A stretch of DNA of 64,000 nucleotides, taken from NCBI GenBank assembly GCA_965267185.1, contig OZ253937.1:310001-374000 (forward strand), written 5' to 3'. Position 1 is the stretch's first letter, and each line of letters begins with the position of its first letter. This document shows, piece by piece, positions 25,464-35,842 of the stretch. The notes under the pieces are model-generated. The model was not told where the DNA came from and made no database searches. It saw nothing but the letters and a program-made list of their open reading frames with translations. The stretch comes from G965267185 sp965267185 (GTDB taxonomy: Bacteria > Pseudomonadota > Alphaproteobacteria > UBA6615). The position numbers were made by a program, and so were the translations under genes.

Positions 25464-27488
25464 TTATTGACAAGCAAGACATTCTTCGTAGTCGTTGACG
25501 CTCGCGGCGGCGCGGTCGGCCTCCTCGTCGGTGGTCACGGCGACCATCGGTGAGGTCGAGGCGACGCTCTCCGAGCGCTGCAGCGATTTCGACCGGCAGT
25601 AGTAGAGGCTCTTCACACCCTTCTTCCATGCCTGGAAATGAATCTGGTGCAGGTCGCGCTTGTGCACGTCGGCCGGCAGGAACACGTTGAGCGACTGCGA
25701 CTGGCACACCTGGTCGGCGCGGTCGGCGGCGAGATCGATCACCCAGCGCTGATCGATTTCGAACGCGGTCTTGAACACCGCCTTCTCGTCGTCGGACAGG
25801 AAGTCGAGATGCTGCACCGAGCCTTCGTTGGTGGTGATCGACGACCACACCTCTTCGGTGTTCTTGCCTTTCTCTTCCAAAAGGCGGGTGAGCGCCTTCG
25901 AGCGCACGTTGAACGAGCCGGACAAGGTTTTGTGGGTGAAGCTGTTCGCTGCAATCGGCTCGATGCCGGGCGACGAGCCGCCGCAAATGATCGAGATCGA
26001 CGCGGTCGGCGCAATCGCCGTCTTGTTCGAGAAGCGCTCCATAATGCCGTAATCGGCGGCGTCGGGGCAGGCGCCCCGTTCTTCGGCCAGCGCCACCGAA
26101 GCGGCGTCGACTTGCGCCTTGATGTGGCGGAACATCTTGTTGTTCCACGCCTTCGCAGTGGCCGACTCGAAGGGCACCATCTGCCCCTGCAGGAACGAAT
26201 GGAGGCCCATCACGCCGAGACCCACCGAGCGCTCGCGCGCCGCCGCATAGGTGGCGCGCTGGAACGAGTCCGCCGCGTTGTCGATGAAATCCTGCAACAC
26301 ATTGTCGAGGAACCGCATGACGTCCTCGATAAAGGTCGGATGGTCCTTCCACTCGAGGTAGGTTTCCAGATTGAGCGACGACAGGCAGCACACGGCGGTG
26401 CGTTCTTTGCCCAGATGGTCGGTGCCGGTGGGCAGCGTGATCTCGGAGCACAGGTTCGACGTTTTCACGTTGAGCCCGGCCAGCTTGTGATGCTCGGGAA
26501 TGCGCTTATTCACCGTGTCGGAATAGACGATATAGGGCTCGCCGGTTTCGACCCGGGCGGTGAGGATGCGGATCCACAACGCGCGCGCCGACACTTTGGC
26601 GATCGGCGCGTTGTCTTTCGGGCTCACAAGCGCCCACTCTTCGTCATTCTCGACCGCGCGCATGAAGTCGTCGGAAATCAGCACGCCATGGTGCAGGTTG
26701 AGCGCCTTGCGGTTGGGATCGCCGCCGGTCGGCCGGCGCAGCTCGATGAACTCTTCGATCTCGGGATGGCTCACCGGCAGGTAGACCGCCGCCGAGCCGC
26801 GCCTAAGCGAACCCTGGCTGATCGCGAGAGTGAGCGAATCCATCACCCGGATGAACGGCACCACGCCCGAGGTCTTGCCGTTGCGCCCGACCTGTTCGCC
26901 GATGGAGCGCAGATTGCCCCAATAGCTGCCAATGCCGCCGCCGCGCGCGGCGAGCCACACATTCTCGTTCCACAGATCGACGATGCCTTCGAGCGAGTCG
27001 GAGGCCTCGTTGAGGAAACACGAGATCGGCAGGCCCCGTTTGGTGCCGCCGTTGGACAGAACCGGGGTCGCCGGCATGAACCAAAGCTTGGAGATATAGT
27101 CGTAGATGCGCTGGGCGTGTTCCGAATCGTCGCCATAGTGGGCCGCGACTCGGGCAAACAGCCGTTGCGGCTCGCCCGCCTCTTCGGGCAGCAGGTAGCG
27201 GTCTTCCAGCGTTTCCAGGCCGAAGGCGGTCAATTTGGCGTCGCGCGACGGGTCCATGACGACTCGCGCGCGCTCCGTTTGATAAACGTTCGCCGTGTTG
27301 TCGTCCTGGCCGATCAGATCGTTTTCCACAGCCTCATTAGGTGCCGTGGCGTCGCCGATCACTGCCGAATTGCCGTTTTGATGCTCTTTATTCAGGGTAT
27401 CCTTGTGTGCCAGGCCGGATACCTCTTCATCTACAAACACCTTATCCACAGCGCTTTTTCTCGCCGAAACGCCCGCAGATCCATCCAT
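25464..27488 (-). CDS. nrdA: Ribonucleotide reductase alpha subunit (class I)
   Basis: The protein has 674 residues from the ATG at 27488, which has AAGGGGG eight bases ahead; an upstream in-frame GTG would add 13 residues. The N-terminal 75 residues are polar and low-complexity and do not look like a full ATP-cone. Catalytic landmarks follow: PISCFLNEASDS (first active-site Cys), NLCSEITLP (radical-site Asn-x-Cys-x-Glu), PTASISIICGGSSPG, SLYYCRS and the C-terminal redox pair ECLACQ. Upstream lie candidate NrdR and LexA sites, and two DnaA-box matches fall in the first 56 codons. Possible loss of the ATP-cone would change allosteric control (inference). Confidence 0.95.
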   Translation of the reverse strand: MDGSAGVSARKSAVDKVFVDEEVSGLAHKDTLNKEHQNGNSAVIGDATAPNEAVENDLIGQDDNTANVYQTERARVVMDPSRDAKLTAFGLETLEDRYLLPEEAGEPQRLFARVAAHYGDDSEHAQRIYDYISKLWFMPATPVLSNGGTKRGLPISCFLNEASDSLEGIVDLWNENVWLAARGGGIGSYWGNLRSIGEQVGRNGKTSGVVPFIRVMDSLTLAISQGSLRRGSAAVYLPVSHPEIEEFIELRRPTGGDPNRKALNLHHGVLISDDFMRAVENDEEWALVSPKDNAPIAKVSARALWIRILTARVETGEPYIVYSDTVNKRIPEHHKLAGLNVKTSNLCSEITLPTGTDHLGKERTAVCCLSSLNLETYLEWKDHPTFIEDVMRFLDNVLQDFIDNAADSFQRATYAAARERSVGLGVMGLHSFLQGQMVPFESATAKAWNNKMFRHIKAQVDAASVALAEERGACPDAADYGIMERFSNKTAIAPTASISIICGGSSPGIEPIAANSFTHKTLSGSFNVRSKALTRLLEEKGKNTEEVWSSITTNEGSVQHLDFLSDDEKAVFKTAFEIDQRWVIDLAADRADQVCQSQSLNVFLPADVHKRDLHQIHFQAWKKGVKSLYYCRSKSLQRSESVASTSPMVAVTTDEEADRAAASVNDYEECLACQ
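27322..27450 (+). promoter_or_regulatory. Two DnaA-box matches in the 5' part of nrdA
   Basis: TTTTCCACA (27322-27330) and TTATCCACA (27442-27450) both fit the TTWTNCACA consensus and face the same way, 120 bases apart. A third site on the other strand at about 27532-27540 (TTACCCACA) has one mismatch. DnaA controls nrdAB in E. coli; the same is plausible here, but the sites are inside or near coding DNA and are unproven. Confidence 0.4.
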
Positions 27489-27565
27489 ACGTAATGCCCC
27501 CTTGAAAACAGTAACCAGGTCGTCCACACGGTGTGGGTAATTTCCTGGGAATAGTCTGAATAGCT

Positions 27566-27612
27566 CTACAACATGTAGTCGCGAGGAATGAGTGTAACAC
27601 TAAATATTGACC
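27566..27612 (-). promoter_or_regulatory. Candidate tandem NrdR boxes upstream of nrdA
   Basis: ACACTAAATATTGACC (27597-27612) matches the NrdR consensus ACACWATATATWGTGT at 12 of 16 positions; a weaker palindromic site with CTACA/TGTAG symmetry lies at 27566-27581. Their centres are 31 bases apart, close to three helical turns, the spacing expected of paired NrdR boxes. They lie 78-124 bases before the nrdA start. Confidence 0.5.
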
Positions 27613-27624
27613 TTTTGTCACCGT

Positions 27625-27639
27625 GAACAATACGAGAAC
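27625..27639. promoter_or_regulatory. Alphaproteobacterial LexA (SOS) box GAAC-N7-GAAC
   Basis: GAAC at 27625-27628 and again at 27636-27639, with exactly seven bases between, is the direct-repeat operator recognised by LexA in Rhodobacter and Rhizobium relatives. It lies 137 bases before nrdA (leftward) and 186 before the SRAP gene (rightward), so either or both could be SOS-controlled. Chance occurrence of an 8-base pattern is possible, but the position between two DNA-metabolism genes supports it. Confidence 0.55.
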
Positions 27640-27824
27640 ATTCTAGAGATTCGCAATTTTTCGTCAACCGAATCGGGTGAAAAACCCATGCAAGCCAATA
27701 GTTTGCGCCGCTCCAAAATAAATTTGTCACGAACCGGGCCGAAATGCCGCTATTTTGCGGGCAGCCCTATTTAGAACCCTATATCTAGGGGCTGAAACAG
27801 CGCGAAATTGGCGGTAACCGGCAG

Positions 27825-28616
27825 ATGTGCGGACGCTTCGGACTGCTTCATCCCTGGACCGATATGTTCCAGGCCTACTCGATTATTTCCTCGCCGCTGA
27901 ACCTGCCGCGGCGGTTCAACATCGCGCCGACTCAGCCCATCGTCGCGATCACCGGCGCGCCGGCCGCCGAATCGGGGGACAGGAGGCGCGGCACCATCGC
28001 GACCTTGTTCCGCTGGGGCCTGGTGCCGTCCTGGGCGAAGGATATTTCGGCCGGCGCCAAGACGATCAACGCGCGCGCCGAAACCGTTGCCGAGAAACCG
28101 TCCTTCCGCGCCGCCTTCCGCCGCCGGCGCTGCCTCATTCCCGCCAGCGGCTTCTACGAATGGCAGAGCCAGCCGAAAGGCCCCAAGCAGCCGTTCTGGA
28201 TTACCGCCGCCGATGGCGGGCTGCTCACCTTCGCCGGATTGTGGGAGAGCTGGATGTCGCCCGACGGCGACGAGCTGCAAACCTGCACCATCGTCACCAC
28301 CACCGCGAACGAGTCGCTGGCGCCGATTCATCACCGCATGCCGGTGATCCTGGCGCCCGCCGATTTCGCGGCGTGGCTCGATGTCGGCGACGGCAAGAAC
28401 GATTTCGGCACCGACCTATCGGTCGTGCAAAGCTTATTGCGCCCGGCGCCCGACGGCGCCACCACTGCCTGGCCGGTCTCGACCCGTGTCAACAACGTGC
28501 GCAACGACGATGAAAGCCTGGTGGAACCGGCCGAGCCTATCTCTTCTGATTCACAGACCGACGATGACGGCGATAAGGGCCCGCCCGACTCCGGTCAGGG
28601 CGATCTGTTTTCGTGA
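27825..28616 (+). CDS. SRAP-domain protein (YedK/HMCES), abasic-site DNA-protein crosslinker, with a C-terminal clamp-binding-like motif
   Basis: The 263-residue protein traps abasic sites in single-stranded DNA by a thiazolidine link through its N-terminal Cys2, which requires Met1 removal. Cys2 (MCGRFG), Asn82 (INARAET), Glu112 (GFYEW) and His170 (IHHRMPVI) are all present. A tail beyond the domain (from about 235) is acidic and disordered and ends SGQGDLFS; QGDLF at 258-262 fits the beta-sliding-clamp pentapeptide QxxLF. The 336-base gap before it holds candidate NrdR and LexA sites and about 185 bases with no further element I can call. It is transcribed divergently from nrdAB. Confidence 0.92.
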   Translation: MCGRFGLLHPWTDMFQAYSIISSPLNLPRRFNIAPTQPIVAITGAPAAESGDRRRGTIATLFRWGLVPSWAKDISAGAKTINARAETVAEKPSFRAAFRRRRCLIPASGFYEWQSQPKGPKQPFWITAADGGLLTFAGLWESWMSPDGDELQTCTIVTTTANESLAPIHHRMPVILAPADFAAWLDVGDGKNDFGTDLSVVQSLLRPAPDGATTAWPVSTRVNNVRNDDESLVEPAEPISSDSQTDDDGDKGPPDSGQGDLFS

Positions 28617-28664
28617 TCGGGCCGGGAGACTCGATTAAAGATCGAACGTCCAGTAATCACCCCT

Positions 28665-29867
28665 TTACAGCCGCTCCAAAATCTCTCGCCGCCGCGTGGC
28701 CGCTTCGGCTTCGGTGATCAGACCTTTTTCCAGAAGGTCTTGGATTTTCCTAAGCCGCGTTTCGGTATCGTTTCCGCCGGTTTGCTTAGCGTGCGGACGT
28801 TCTTGCGCTGGAGTTTTTGCGGCGAGCGCTTTGTTGGCGGAGGTGCCGACCTGGAATGTTATCGGCCTTCCGTTTCCGTCCGTGCCCTCGCCGTTTCCAT
28901 CCTGCTCGCTATTCATCTGGTAGGTGCCCGAGGCGGTTAAGCCGCTATCGCAGCGCATGAACCAGATGCCGAAGGGAGGTTGGGCTGTGCGCCACTCACC
29001 GCCTTTGGTCTGCCATCTGCCGGTGCAGTCACCTACATCTCCTTGCAGCTTCGCCGAAATCTTTCCCTCCTGGCCAAGCGTAGAGGTCGCGAGTGTTCCG
29101 GACGCAAGCTCGCTGACGCCCTCCCAATTGAAGGCGACAGGGAAGGACACCGGCGTTCGGCTGCCGCCGGTGGCGCCACTTTGACGGGGTTTCGATGGGG
29201 TTTGACTCGATGTGGCGACAGTGCTTGCTAAAGTCGTTGGTTTTGGCAGATCGTAGCGTTTCAGTCTCGCGATCGGCCGACCGTCTTTCTTGATCTTGGA
29301 GAGATAATGTGCGCTCAGCGCGATGGCTTCGGTGGCGTTGCCGCCGACTGGAGCACAAGAGACCGAACGTGCGTAATAATCACCATATGTGCCAAAATAT
29401 CCTTCGCTATAAAACTCCTCGTCGATATAGACGAGACCAGCGCACATTGCGCCGGTCGGAACCCAGCGATAGGTGACGATTATGAGGTTCTTTGAGATCT
29501 TTTCAGAACTTTGAATGTCGCAGTTTTGAACGTTTTTGGGGCTGCAGATCAGCCGGGACGCAGCATCTTCGTTGAATTCTGCAGATTGGTAATGCGATCC
29601 GGAGGGAAGTTTGTCATAGATGAGGGCAGAGTTATCGAAGCGCCAATACTCTCGGTAGCTATTGTTGCCGATAAATCCGGCGCTAACGCTAACTAACCGC
29701 CTGCCTTCAAGTGGAATTTGCAGCAACGCATCAGTGGTATCGATCGTATCGTACCGATACTTGCCCAAATGAGCGCCACCAGTTGACTTGATCTCCACTT
29801 CCGCGGCGGATGCCGAGAGGCTCAACGCGGCCAAAATTAGTGCTGCTATGCTCCAACGAAGGATCAT
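28665..29867 (-). CDS. Secreted protein of unknown function with C-terminal SHOCT domain
   Basis: The protein has 400 residues from the ATG at 29867, preceded by GGGAGAG. A clear signal peptide (MILRWSIAALILAALSLSASAA, about 22 residues) is followed by a region with surface-protein character: paired Cys in LICSPKNVQNCDI, and aromatic-rich YFGTYGDYYARS. A Pro/Ser/Thr linker comes at about 240-260, then a second domain at about 265-345. The last 30 residues (IQDLLEKGLITEAEAATRR) match the SHOCT oligomerisation motif, which is usual in cytoplasmic or membrane proteins. I do not recognise the main domains. It is convergent with the SRAP gene. Confidence 0.75.
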   Translation of the reverse strand: MILRWSIAALILAALSLSASAAEVEIKSTGGAHLGKYRYDTIDTTDALLQIPLEGRRLVSVSAGFIGNNSYREYWRFDNSALIYDKLPSGSHYQSAEFNEDAASRLICSPKNVQNCDIQSSEKISKNLIIVTYRWVPTGAMCAGLVYIDEEFYSEGYFGTYGDYYARSVSCAPVGGNATEAIALSAHYLSKIKKDGRPIARLKRYDLPKPTTLASTVATSSQTPSKPRQSGATGGSRTPVSFPVAFNWEGVSELASGTLATSTLGQEGKISAKLQGDVGDCTGRWQTKGGEWRTAQPPFGIWFMRCDSGLTASGTYQMNSEQDGNGEGTDGNGRPITFQVGTSANKALAAKTPAQERPHAKQTGGNDTETRLRKIQDLLEKGLITEAEAATRRREILERL

Positions 29868-30006
29868 TTTTCGCTCTCCCGTACTGGTTGATAGAAAGCG
29901 TAGCACCAATCCGCAATAGGCGAAAACCGGCGCTGGAACCTGCAGATTTCGGGCGCCGTTAACCAAAACAGCGGTGCCTCACCGGCAAAAATGGTGGCGG
30001 AAGGGC

Positions 30007-30675
30007 TTAGCCAACACTGATCGCCAGGGTGCGGCTGATCTCCGATAGGCTGCGCCCGCTTTCGGCGCGCCATTCGTTGAAGGCGGTTTGTACGGCCTTG
30101 AGGTCGCGTTGCGAGGTGGGATTTTTGTCGACCACGCCCTCGGCGATGAGCGCGGCGACCACGTCGCGCGACATGATCGGCGTATCGAGGCCGGCAAAGC
30201 GCAGGAAGTACTGACCCGACGCGCCGCCGAGCCGGCTGCCGCGTTTCTTCAGTAGGGTCCACAGGCTGACCATGTCGTCGACCGGCCAGTTGGCGAAGAA
30301 TTTGCCCGCGCTGCCATGTTCCTCGGCCAAGTCCAAAACGAAACGAGCGTTGTCGCGGGTGGAGAGAATCTTTTTCGCGTGGCGGATGATGGCGGGGTTG
30401 CGGGTCAGCGCGTCGATATCTTCGTCGTTCAGCGCAACGATCCGGCGCGGCTCGAAACCGAAAAAAGCTTCCTCGAAGCCCTCCCACTTCTGCTCGACCA
30501 CCTTCCAGGAAAAACCGGCGTTGAACACGCACTTGGTCATGCCGGCGAGATAGCGGTGGTCGGGCGTCGCCGCCAACTCAGCCGCCGTCTTCGGCTGCGG
30601 CAACAGCGCGTCGAGTTCCTCGGCACCGCCGCGAAGCTTCGCCGCGCGGTCGTAGATGTCTTGAAAACGCCCCAT
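30007..30675 (-). CDS. DNA-3-methyladenine glycosylase I-like protein (Tag family)
   Basis: The 222-residue helix-hairpin-helix glycosylase-fold protein carries GFSWKVVEQKWEGFEEAFFGF and NPAIIRHAKKI, which align to E. coli Tag segments GFSW and GIIRHRGKI. The N-terminal Cys-Trp motif and the C-terminal His/Cys zinc ligands of classical Tag are missing, so it belongs to the shorter Tag-like branch, whose base specificity is unclear. I chose the ATG at 30675 behind GGGACAGAG rather than a TTG five codons upstream. It would excise alkylated bases in base-excision repair. No LexA-type site is seen upstream. Confidence 0.75.
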   Translation of the reverse strand: MGRFQDIYDRAAKLRGGAEELDALLPQPKTAAELAATPDHRYLAGMTKCVFNAGFSWKVVEQKWEGFEEAFFGFEPRRIVALNDEDIDALTRNPAIIRHAKKILSTRDNARFVLDLAEEHGSAGKFFANWPVDDMVSLWTLLKKRGSRLGGASGQYFLRFAGLDTPIMSRDVVAALIAEGVVDKNPTSQRDLKAVQTAFNEWRAESGRSLSEISRTLAISVG

Positions 30676-30753
30676 CGTCTCTGTCCCCAAATTGTCGCGA
30701 GAAGAAACTTAGGCCGTAAGGGGTAATTTTCCAGGTGGGTCGGAGTCCCGGAT

Positions 30754-30828
30754 TGGTGGGCGCGGCTGGATTTGAACCAACGACCCCTCGCATGTGAAAC
30801 GAGTGCTCTACCACTGAGCTACGCGCCC
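30754..30828 (-). tRNA. tRNA-Val, anticodon CAC
   Basis: Read on the minus strand, the acceptor arm GGGCGCG pairs with CGCGCCC. The D stem is GCTC/GAGC, the anticodon stem CTCGT/GCGAG closes the loop TTCACAT (anticodon CAC), and the T arm GTTGG-TTCAAAT-CCAGC is intact; CCA is encoded. All four helices form, so it should be functional. No integrase or duplicated 3' end accompanies it. Confidence 0.95.
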
Positions 30829-30939
30829 CGCGCGACGGCGGATAACCGCTGGGTCTATAGGGGGAGCCGATCCGCCGAGTCAAGCGCCGCCCGCGCGCTT
30901 AAGCTGTTGGAGTCGCGCGAGTGTGCTAGCCTAAAGCGG

Positions 30940-31821
30940 ATGCACTTGAGGTTGCGACATACCGCCATCGCCGTAGCGCTCGCCGCCGGTCTGGCCGTTC
31001 CCTGGACGGTGGGACTGCGGGCGGATGGTGCTGCGCCCGTCGAGCGGGCGGCGGTGCCCATGCCGGCGCATACCGAAAGCGCGGGTGGCGACGGCTTCGC
31101 TCTGTCCTACGACGTCTACAAAAGCGGATTCCGGGTGCTGACGCTCGATTTTGATGTGGCGCTCGGAGAGGGCCGCTACCGCACCGATGCGAAGCTTGAA
31201 TCCGCCGGCATCATTGGCTGGCTGTTCGAATGGCGGCTTGAGGCTCTGAGCGATGGCCTCTTGGAAGACACCGACGTGGTTCCGCAACGTCACCGTTTTG
31301 CCAACCGTTGGCGGGGGCGGGGACGTTCGGTCGAGATCGGCTACCGGGCGGGCGTCCCGGCCGACGTTCGCGCCGACCCGCCCTACGGCAATGACGCGGC
31401 GCGTGCCGTGTCGCCCGATATGCTGCCGGGCTCGGTCGACCCCATGAGCGCGGCGACCGCGATCGTGCTGGCAAACGCGACCGGGCCGCTATGCCCGCCG
31501 ACGATCCCGGTTTACGACGGCCGCCGCCGCTACAACGCCTTGCTCGCGCCGCTGGGGACGAAGGACTTGAAACCGAGCAACGTCGCCGCGTTCAGCGGCC
31601 CGGCCGAGGGGTGCCGCTTGGACTTCGAACGGATCGCCGGTTTTAAACAGGGCGACGACCGGATGAACAAAATGAGCGTCGATATCTGGCTGGCCGATAT
31701 TGGTACGGGGGCTAAGGTGCCGGTGCGCCTGGAACTCGACACGCCGTGGGGCATCGGGTTCGCCCATCTCGCGTGGGCCCGGAACGCGAACGGAGCGCTT
31801 CTGTTCGGCGAAACGGAGTAG
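30940..31821 (+). CDS. DUF3108 domain-containing exported protein
   Basis: The protein has 293 residues from the ATG at 30940, with an N-terminal signal or anchor segment (HTAIAVALAAGLAVPW, about 8-24). The mature part starts FALSYDVYKSGFRVLTLDFDVALGEGRY, the DUF3108 pattern, followed by WLFEWRLEALSDG, RRRYNALLAPLG and the C-terminal VPVRLELDTPWG. DUF3108 proteins are periplasmic lipocalin-like beta-barrels of unclear role. An earlier in-frame start would run through the tRNA and is rejected. It precedes glmU by 233 bases. Confidence 0.85.
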   Translation: MHLRLRHTAIAVALAAGLAVPWTVGLRADGAAPVERAAVPMPAHTESAGGDGFALSYDVYKSGFRVLTLDFDVALGEGRYRTDAKLESAGIIGWLFEWRLEALSDGLLEDTDVVPQRHRFANRWRGRGRSVEIGYRAGVPADVRADPPYGNDAARAVSPDMLPGSVDPMSAATAIVLANATGPLCPPTIPVYDGRRRYNALLAPLGTKDLKPSNVAAFSGPAEGCRLDFERIAGFKQGDDRMNKMSVDIWLADIGTGAKVPVRLELDTPWGIGFAHLAWARNANGALLFGETE

Positions 31822-32054
31822 GCGCCAACCTCATCCTTCCAGGCGCCGCGCGACGCCTCCCTACAGAGTTAACGATGCGTTAGCACGGGCGTTCTAACGT
31901 CCGGTAGGACACGGCCTCTGCCCGGATTTTGTAATAATTTCGAACAATTCGTGTCTTGGATGGAGTCACACCGCTGTGGCAGTGTCCGCCCGTCTGGTCC
32001 GGGGTAGTTTTGGGGGCTCTTCCGGGAAACGGTTTGAAGCCACCTGTATGCACG

Positions 32055-33410
32055 ATGATGCCTGACACGCCTGTTGCCGCCCTTATTCTCGCTGCCGGTC
32101 TCGGCACGCGCATGAAATCGGACCGCCCGAAAGTGATGCATCCGCTCGCCGGACGGCCGATGGTGTCGCACCTGCTCGGCACCGTGGATGCGCTGACCCC
32201 CGACCGTGTGGCCGTTGTGGTCGGCCCTGGCATGGACGAAGTTGCCACCGCCGTGGCGCCCCATCCGACGTGCATCCAGCACGACCGGCTGGGCACCGGC
32301 GATGCGGTCAAGGCCGCCAAAGACGAACTGGAAGGTTTCACCGGGCCCGTCCTGGTGCTCTATGGCGATACTCCGCTGGTCAAAATAGAGACCATGCAGG
32401 CCGCCGCCGAGGCGTGCGCGAACGGCGCGGCGGTCGTCGTTGTTGGCTTCCGGCCTGCCAAGGCTGGCGACTATGGCCGGCTGGTCACCGACGACAGCGG
32501 TGCGCTGCTCGAAATCGTCGAAGCCAAGGACGCCACCGAGGAGCAGCTCGAAATCGGGCTGTGCAATTCCGGGCTCATGGCGATTTCCGGCGAGCATCTG
32601 TTTGCGATGCTCGATGAGATTGGCACCGACAACGCTAAGGGCGAGTACTACCTGACGGATATCGTCGCCATCGCGCGGGGCAGGGGCCTTGATACTGCCG
32701 TGGTCGAGGCCAGCGACGCCGAGCTGATGGGGATCAACAGCCGCGGTGAACTGGCGGTGGCGGAAGCGGTCGTGCAGTTCGAATTGCGCGCCCGCGCCAT
32801 GGCCGGTGGGGCGACCCTGGTCGATCCGTCGACGGTCTGGCTCTCCCACGACACGGAGCTCGGCCGCGATGTCACGGTCCATCCCAACGTCGTCTTCGGG
32901 ACCGGGGTAACGGTCGGCGACGATGTGGAGATCAAATCCTACAGCCATCTCGAAGGGGCAATGGTGGCGGCAGATGCCGTGATCGGCCCGTTCGCGCGCT
33001 TGCGGCCGGGCGCCGACATCCGCGCAGGCGCGCGGGTCGGCAACTTCGTCGAGATCAAGGCGGCGGTGCTCGGTGAAGGCGCCAAGGCGAACCATCTCAG
33101 CTATATCGGCGACGCCACGGTAGGCGCGGAGGCCAATATCGGCGCCGGCACCATCACGTGTAATTATGACGGCTTCGACAAATTCCAAACGGTGATCGGC
33201 GCCAATGCCTTCATCGGCTCGAACACCGCTTTGGTGGCGCCGGTGACGGTGGGCGACGGCGCCATCGTCGCTGCCGGCAGCACGATCAGCCGGGATGTCG
33301 AGGCTGACGCGCTGGCGATTGAGCGCGCGCCACAAGCCGATAAGCCCGGCTGGGCGTTGTCGTTCCGCGAGCCACGCCAGGCGGCCAAACTCAAGAAAGC
33401 GAAAGGTTAG
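32055..33410 (+). CDS. glmU: Bifunctional GlmU: GlcN-1-P acetyltransferase / GlcNAc-1-P uridyltransferase
   Basis: The protein is about 451 residues. The N-terminal pyrophosphorylase domain has LAAGLGTRM-KSDRPKVMH, and the C-terminal left-handed beta-helix acetyltransferase has GPFARLRPGADI, GNFVEIK and NIGAGTITCNYDG. It makes UDP-GlcNAc from glucosamine-1-phosphate for peptidoglycan and LPS. Two ATGs are adjacent (32055, 32058); either may be used. glmS follows after six bases, the usual alphaproteobacterial glmU-glmS operon. The 233-base gap upstream holds the promoter but no clear motif. Confidence 0.97.
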   Translation: MMPDTPVAALILAAGLGTRMKSDRPKVMHPLAGRPMVSHLLGTVDALTPDRVAVVVGPGMDEVATAVAPHPTCIQHDRLGTGDAVKAAKDELEGFTGPVLVLYGDTPLVKIETMQAAAEACANGAAVVVVGFRPAKAGDYGRLVTDDSGALLEIVEAKDATEEQLEIGLCNSGLMAISGEHLFAMLDEIGTDNAKGEYYLTDIVAIARGRGLDTAVVEASDAELMGINSRGELAVAEAVVQFELRARAMAGGATLVDPSTVWLSHDTELGRDVTVHPNVVFGTGVTVGDDVEIKSYSHLEGAMVAADAVIGPFARLRPGADIRAGARVGNFVEIKAAVLGEGAKANHLSYIGDATVGAEANIGAGTITCNYDGFDKFQTVIGANAFIGSNTALVAPVTVGDGAIVAAGSTISRDVEADALAIERAPQADKPGWALSFREPRQAAKLKKAKG

Positions 33411-33416
33411 CCGAAC

Positions 33417-35240
<1,824 letters not shown>

Positions 35241-35321
35241 GGGCGTTTCCCTTTTTGCTTTTGCTCGCCCGTGGCAAGCAATTATGCTGTGCTGCGGCGA
35301 CGAAACGATAGGCGAGATAGC

Positions 35322-35762
35322 GTGCTAACCACGGTTTCCGACATTTCGGTGAACCAGACCATCTGGCGGCTAAACGAAACCGACACCGCGTATGACGCAG
35401 CTGTCTTGATGACCGAGCGGGATATCTCCGCTGTGCTTATCTACGACAAAGACGAACGACTGGTGGGGATTGTTACGGAACGCGACATCGCCCGCCGCGT
35501 CGTTGCGGAGGGCCGCGATCCCAAATCAACGGGCGTACGCGACATGATGACGCGCGACGTCGAGACAATAGAGCCTGGCGAGAGTAACAACCGGGCGCTA
35601 CGCATTATGCAAGCGCGGCGAATTCGTCATTTGCCGATTGTCGAAGAGGGACGTGTGGTCGGGATCGTATCGATGCGAGACTTAAGACGGTCCCGGGCTC
35701 AGACTTTCCCTCGCAATGTTGGTCGGGTTTTACGTCGAACATTTCGCAAACGAGCGGCGTGA
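35322..35762 (+). CDS. Tandem CBS-domain protein
   Basis: The protein has about 146 residues from a GTG at 35322 with AGGCGAG ahead; an alternative GTG at 35271 adds 17 basic residues. Two CBS motifs form one Bateman module: DISAVLIYDKDERLVGIVTERDIA (about 35-58) and RRIRHLPIVEEGRVVGIVSMRDL (about 99-121). A basic tail (RRTFRKRAA) follows. Bateman modules bind adenine nucleotides or SAM and regulate partners; stand-alone forms are often stress-related. It is the first gene of cargo block A and has no identifiable partner domain. Confidence 0.85.
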   Translation: MLTTVSDISVNQTIWRLNETDTAYDAAVLMTERDISAVLIYDKDERLVGIVTERDIARRVVAEGRDPKSTGVRDMMTRDVETIEPGESNNRALRIMQARRIRHLPIVEEGRVVGIVSMRDLRRSRAQTFPRNVGRVLRRTFRKRAA

Positions 35763-35842
35763 GTTTGGTAATCGTCAGCGCGAGACCGTTGCGAGAGAAC
35801 GTTCATAGCACTGGGGCGGCGGGTAATATCTGCACTTTCGTG

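Noticed and set aside
30754..30828. tRNA-Val as an integration site
   Set aside because: No duplicated tRNA 3' end or integrase lies on either side. The neighbouring genes look native.
31869..31883. CtrA-like site TTAA-N7-TTAG before glmU
   Set aside because: One mismatch from TTAA-N7-TTAA in a single copy, about 170 bases before the gene. Too weak to report as a regulatory site.
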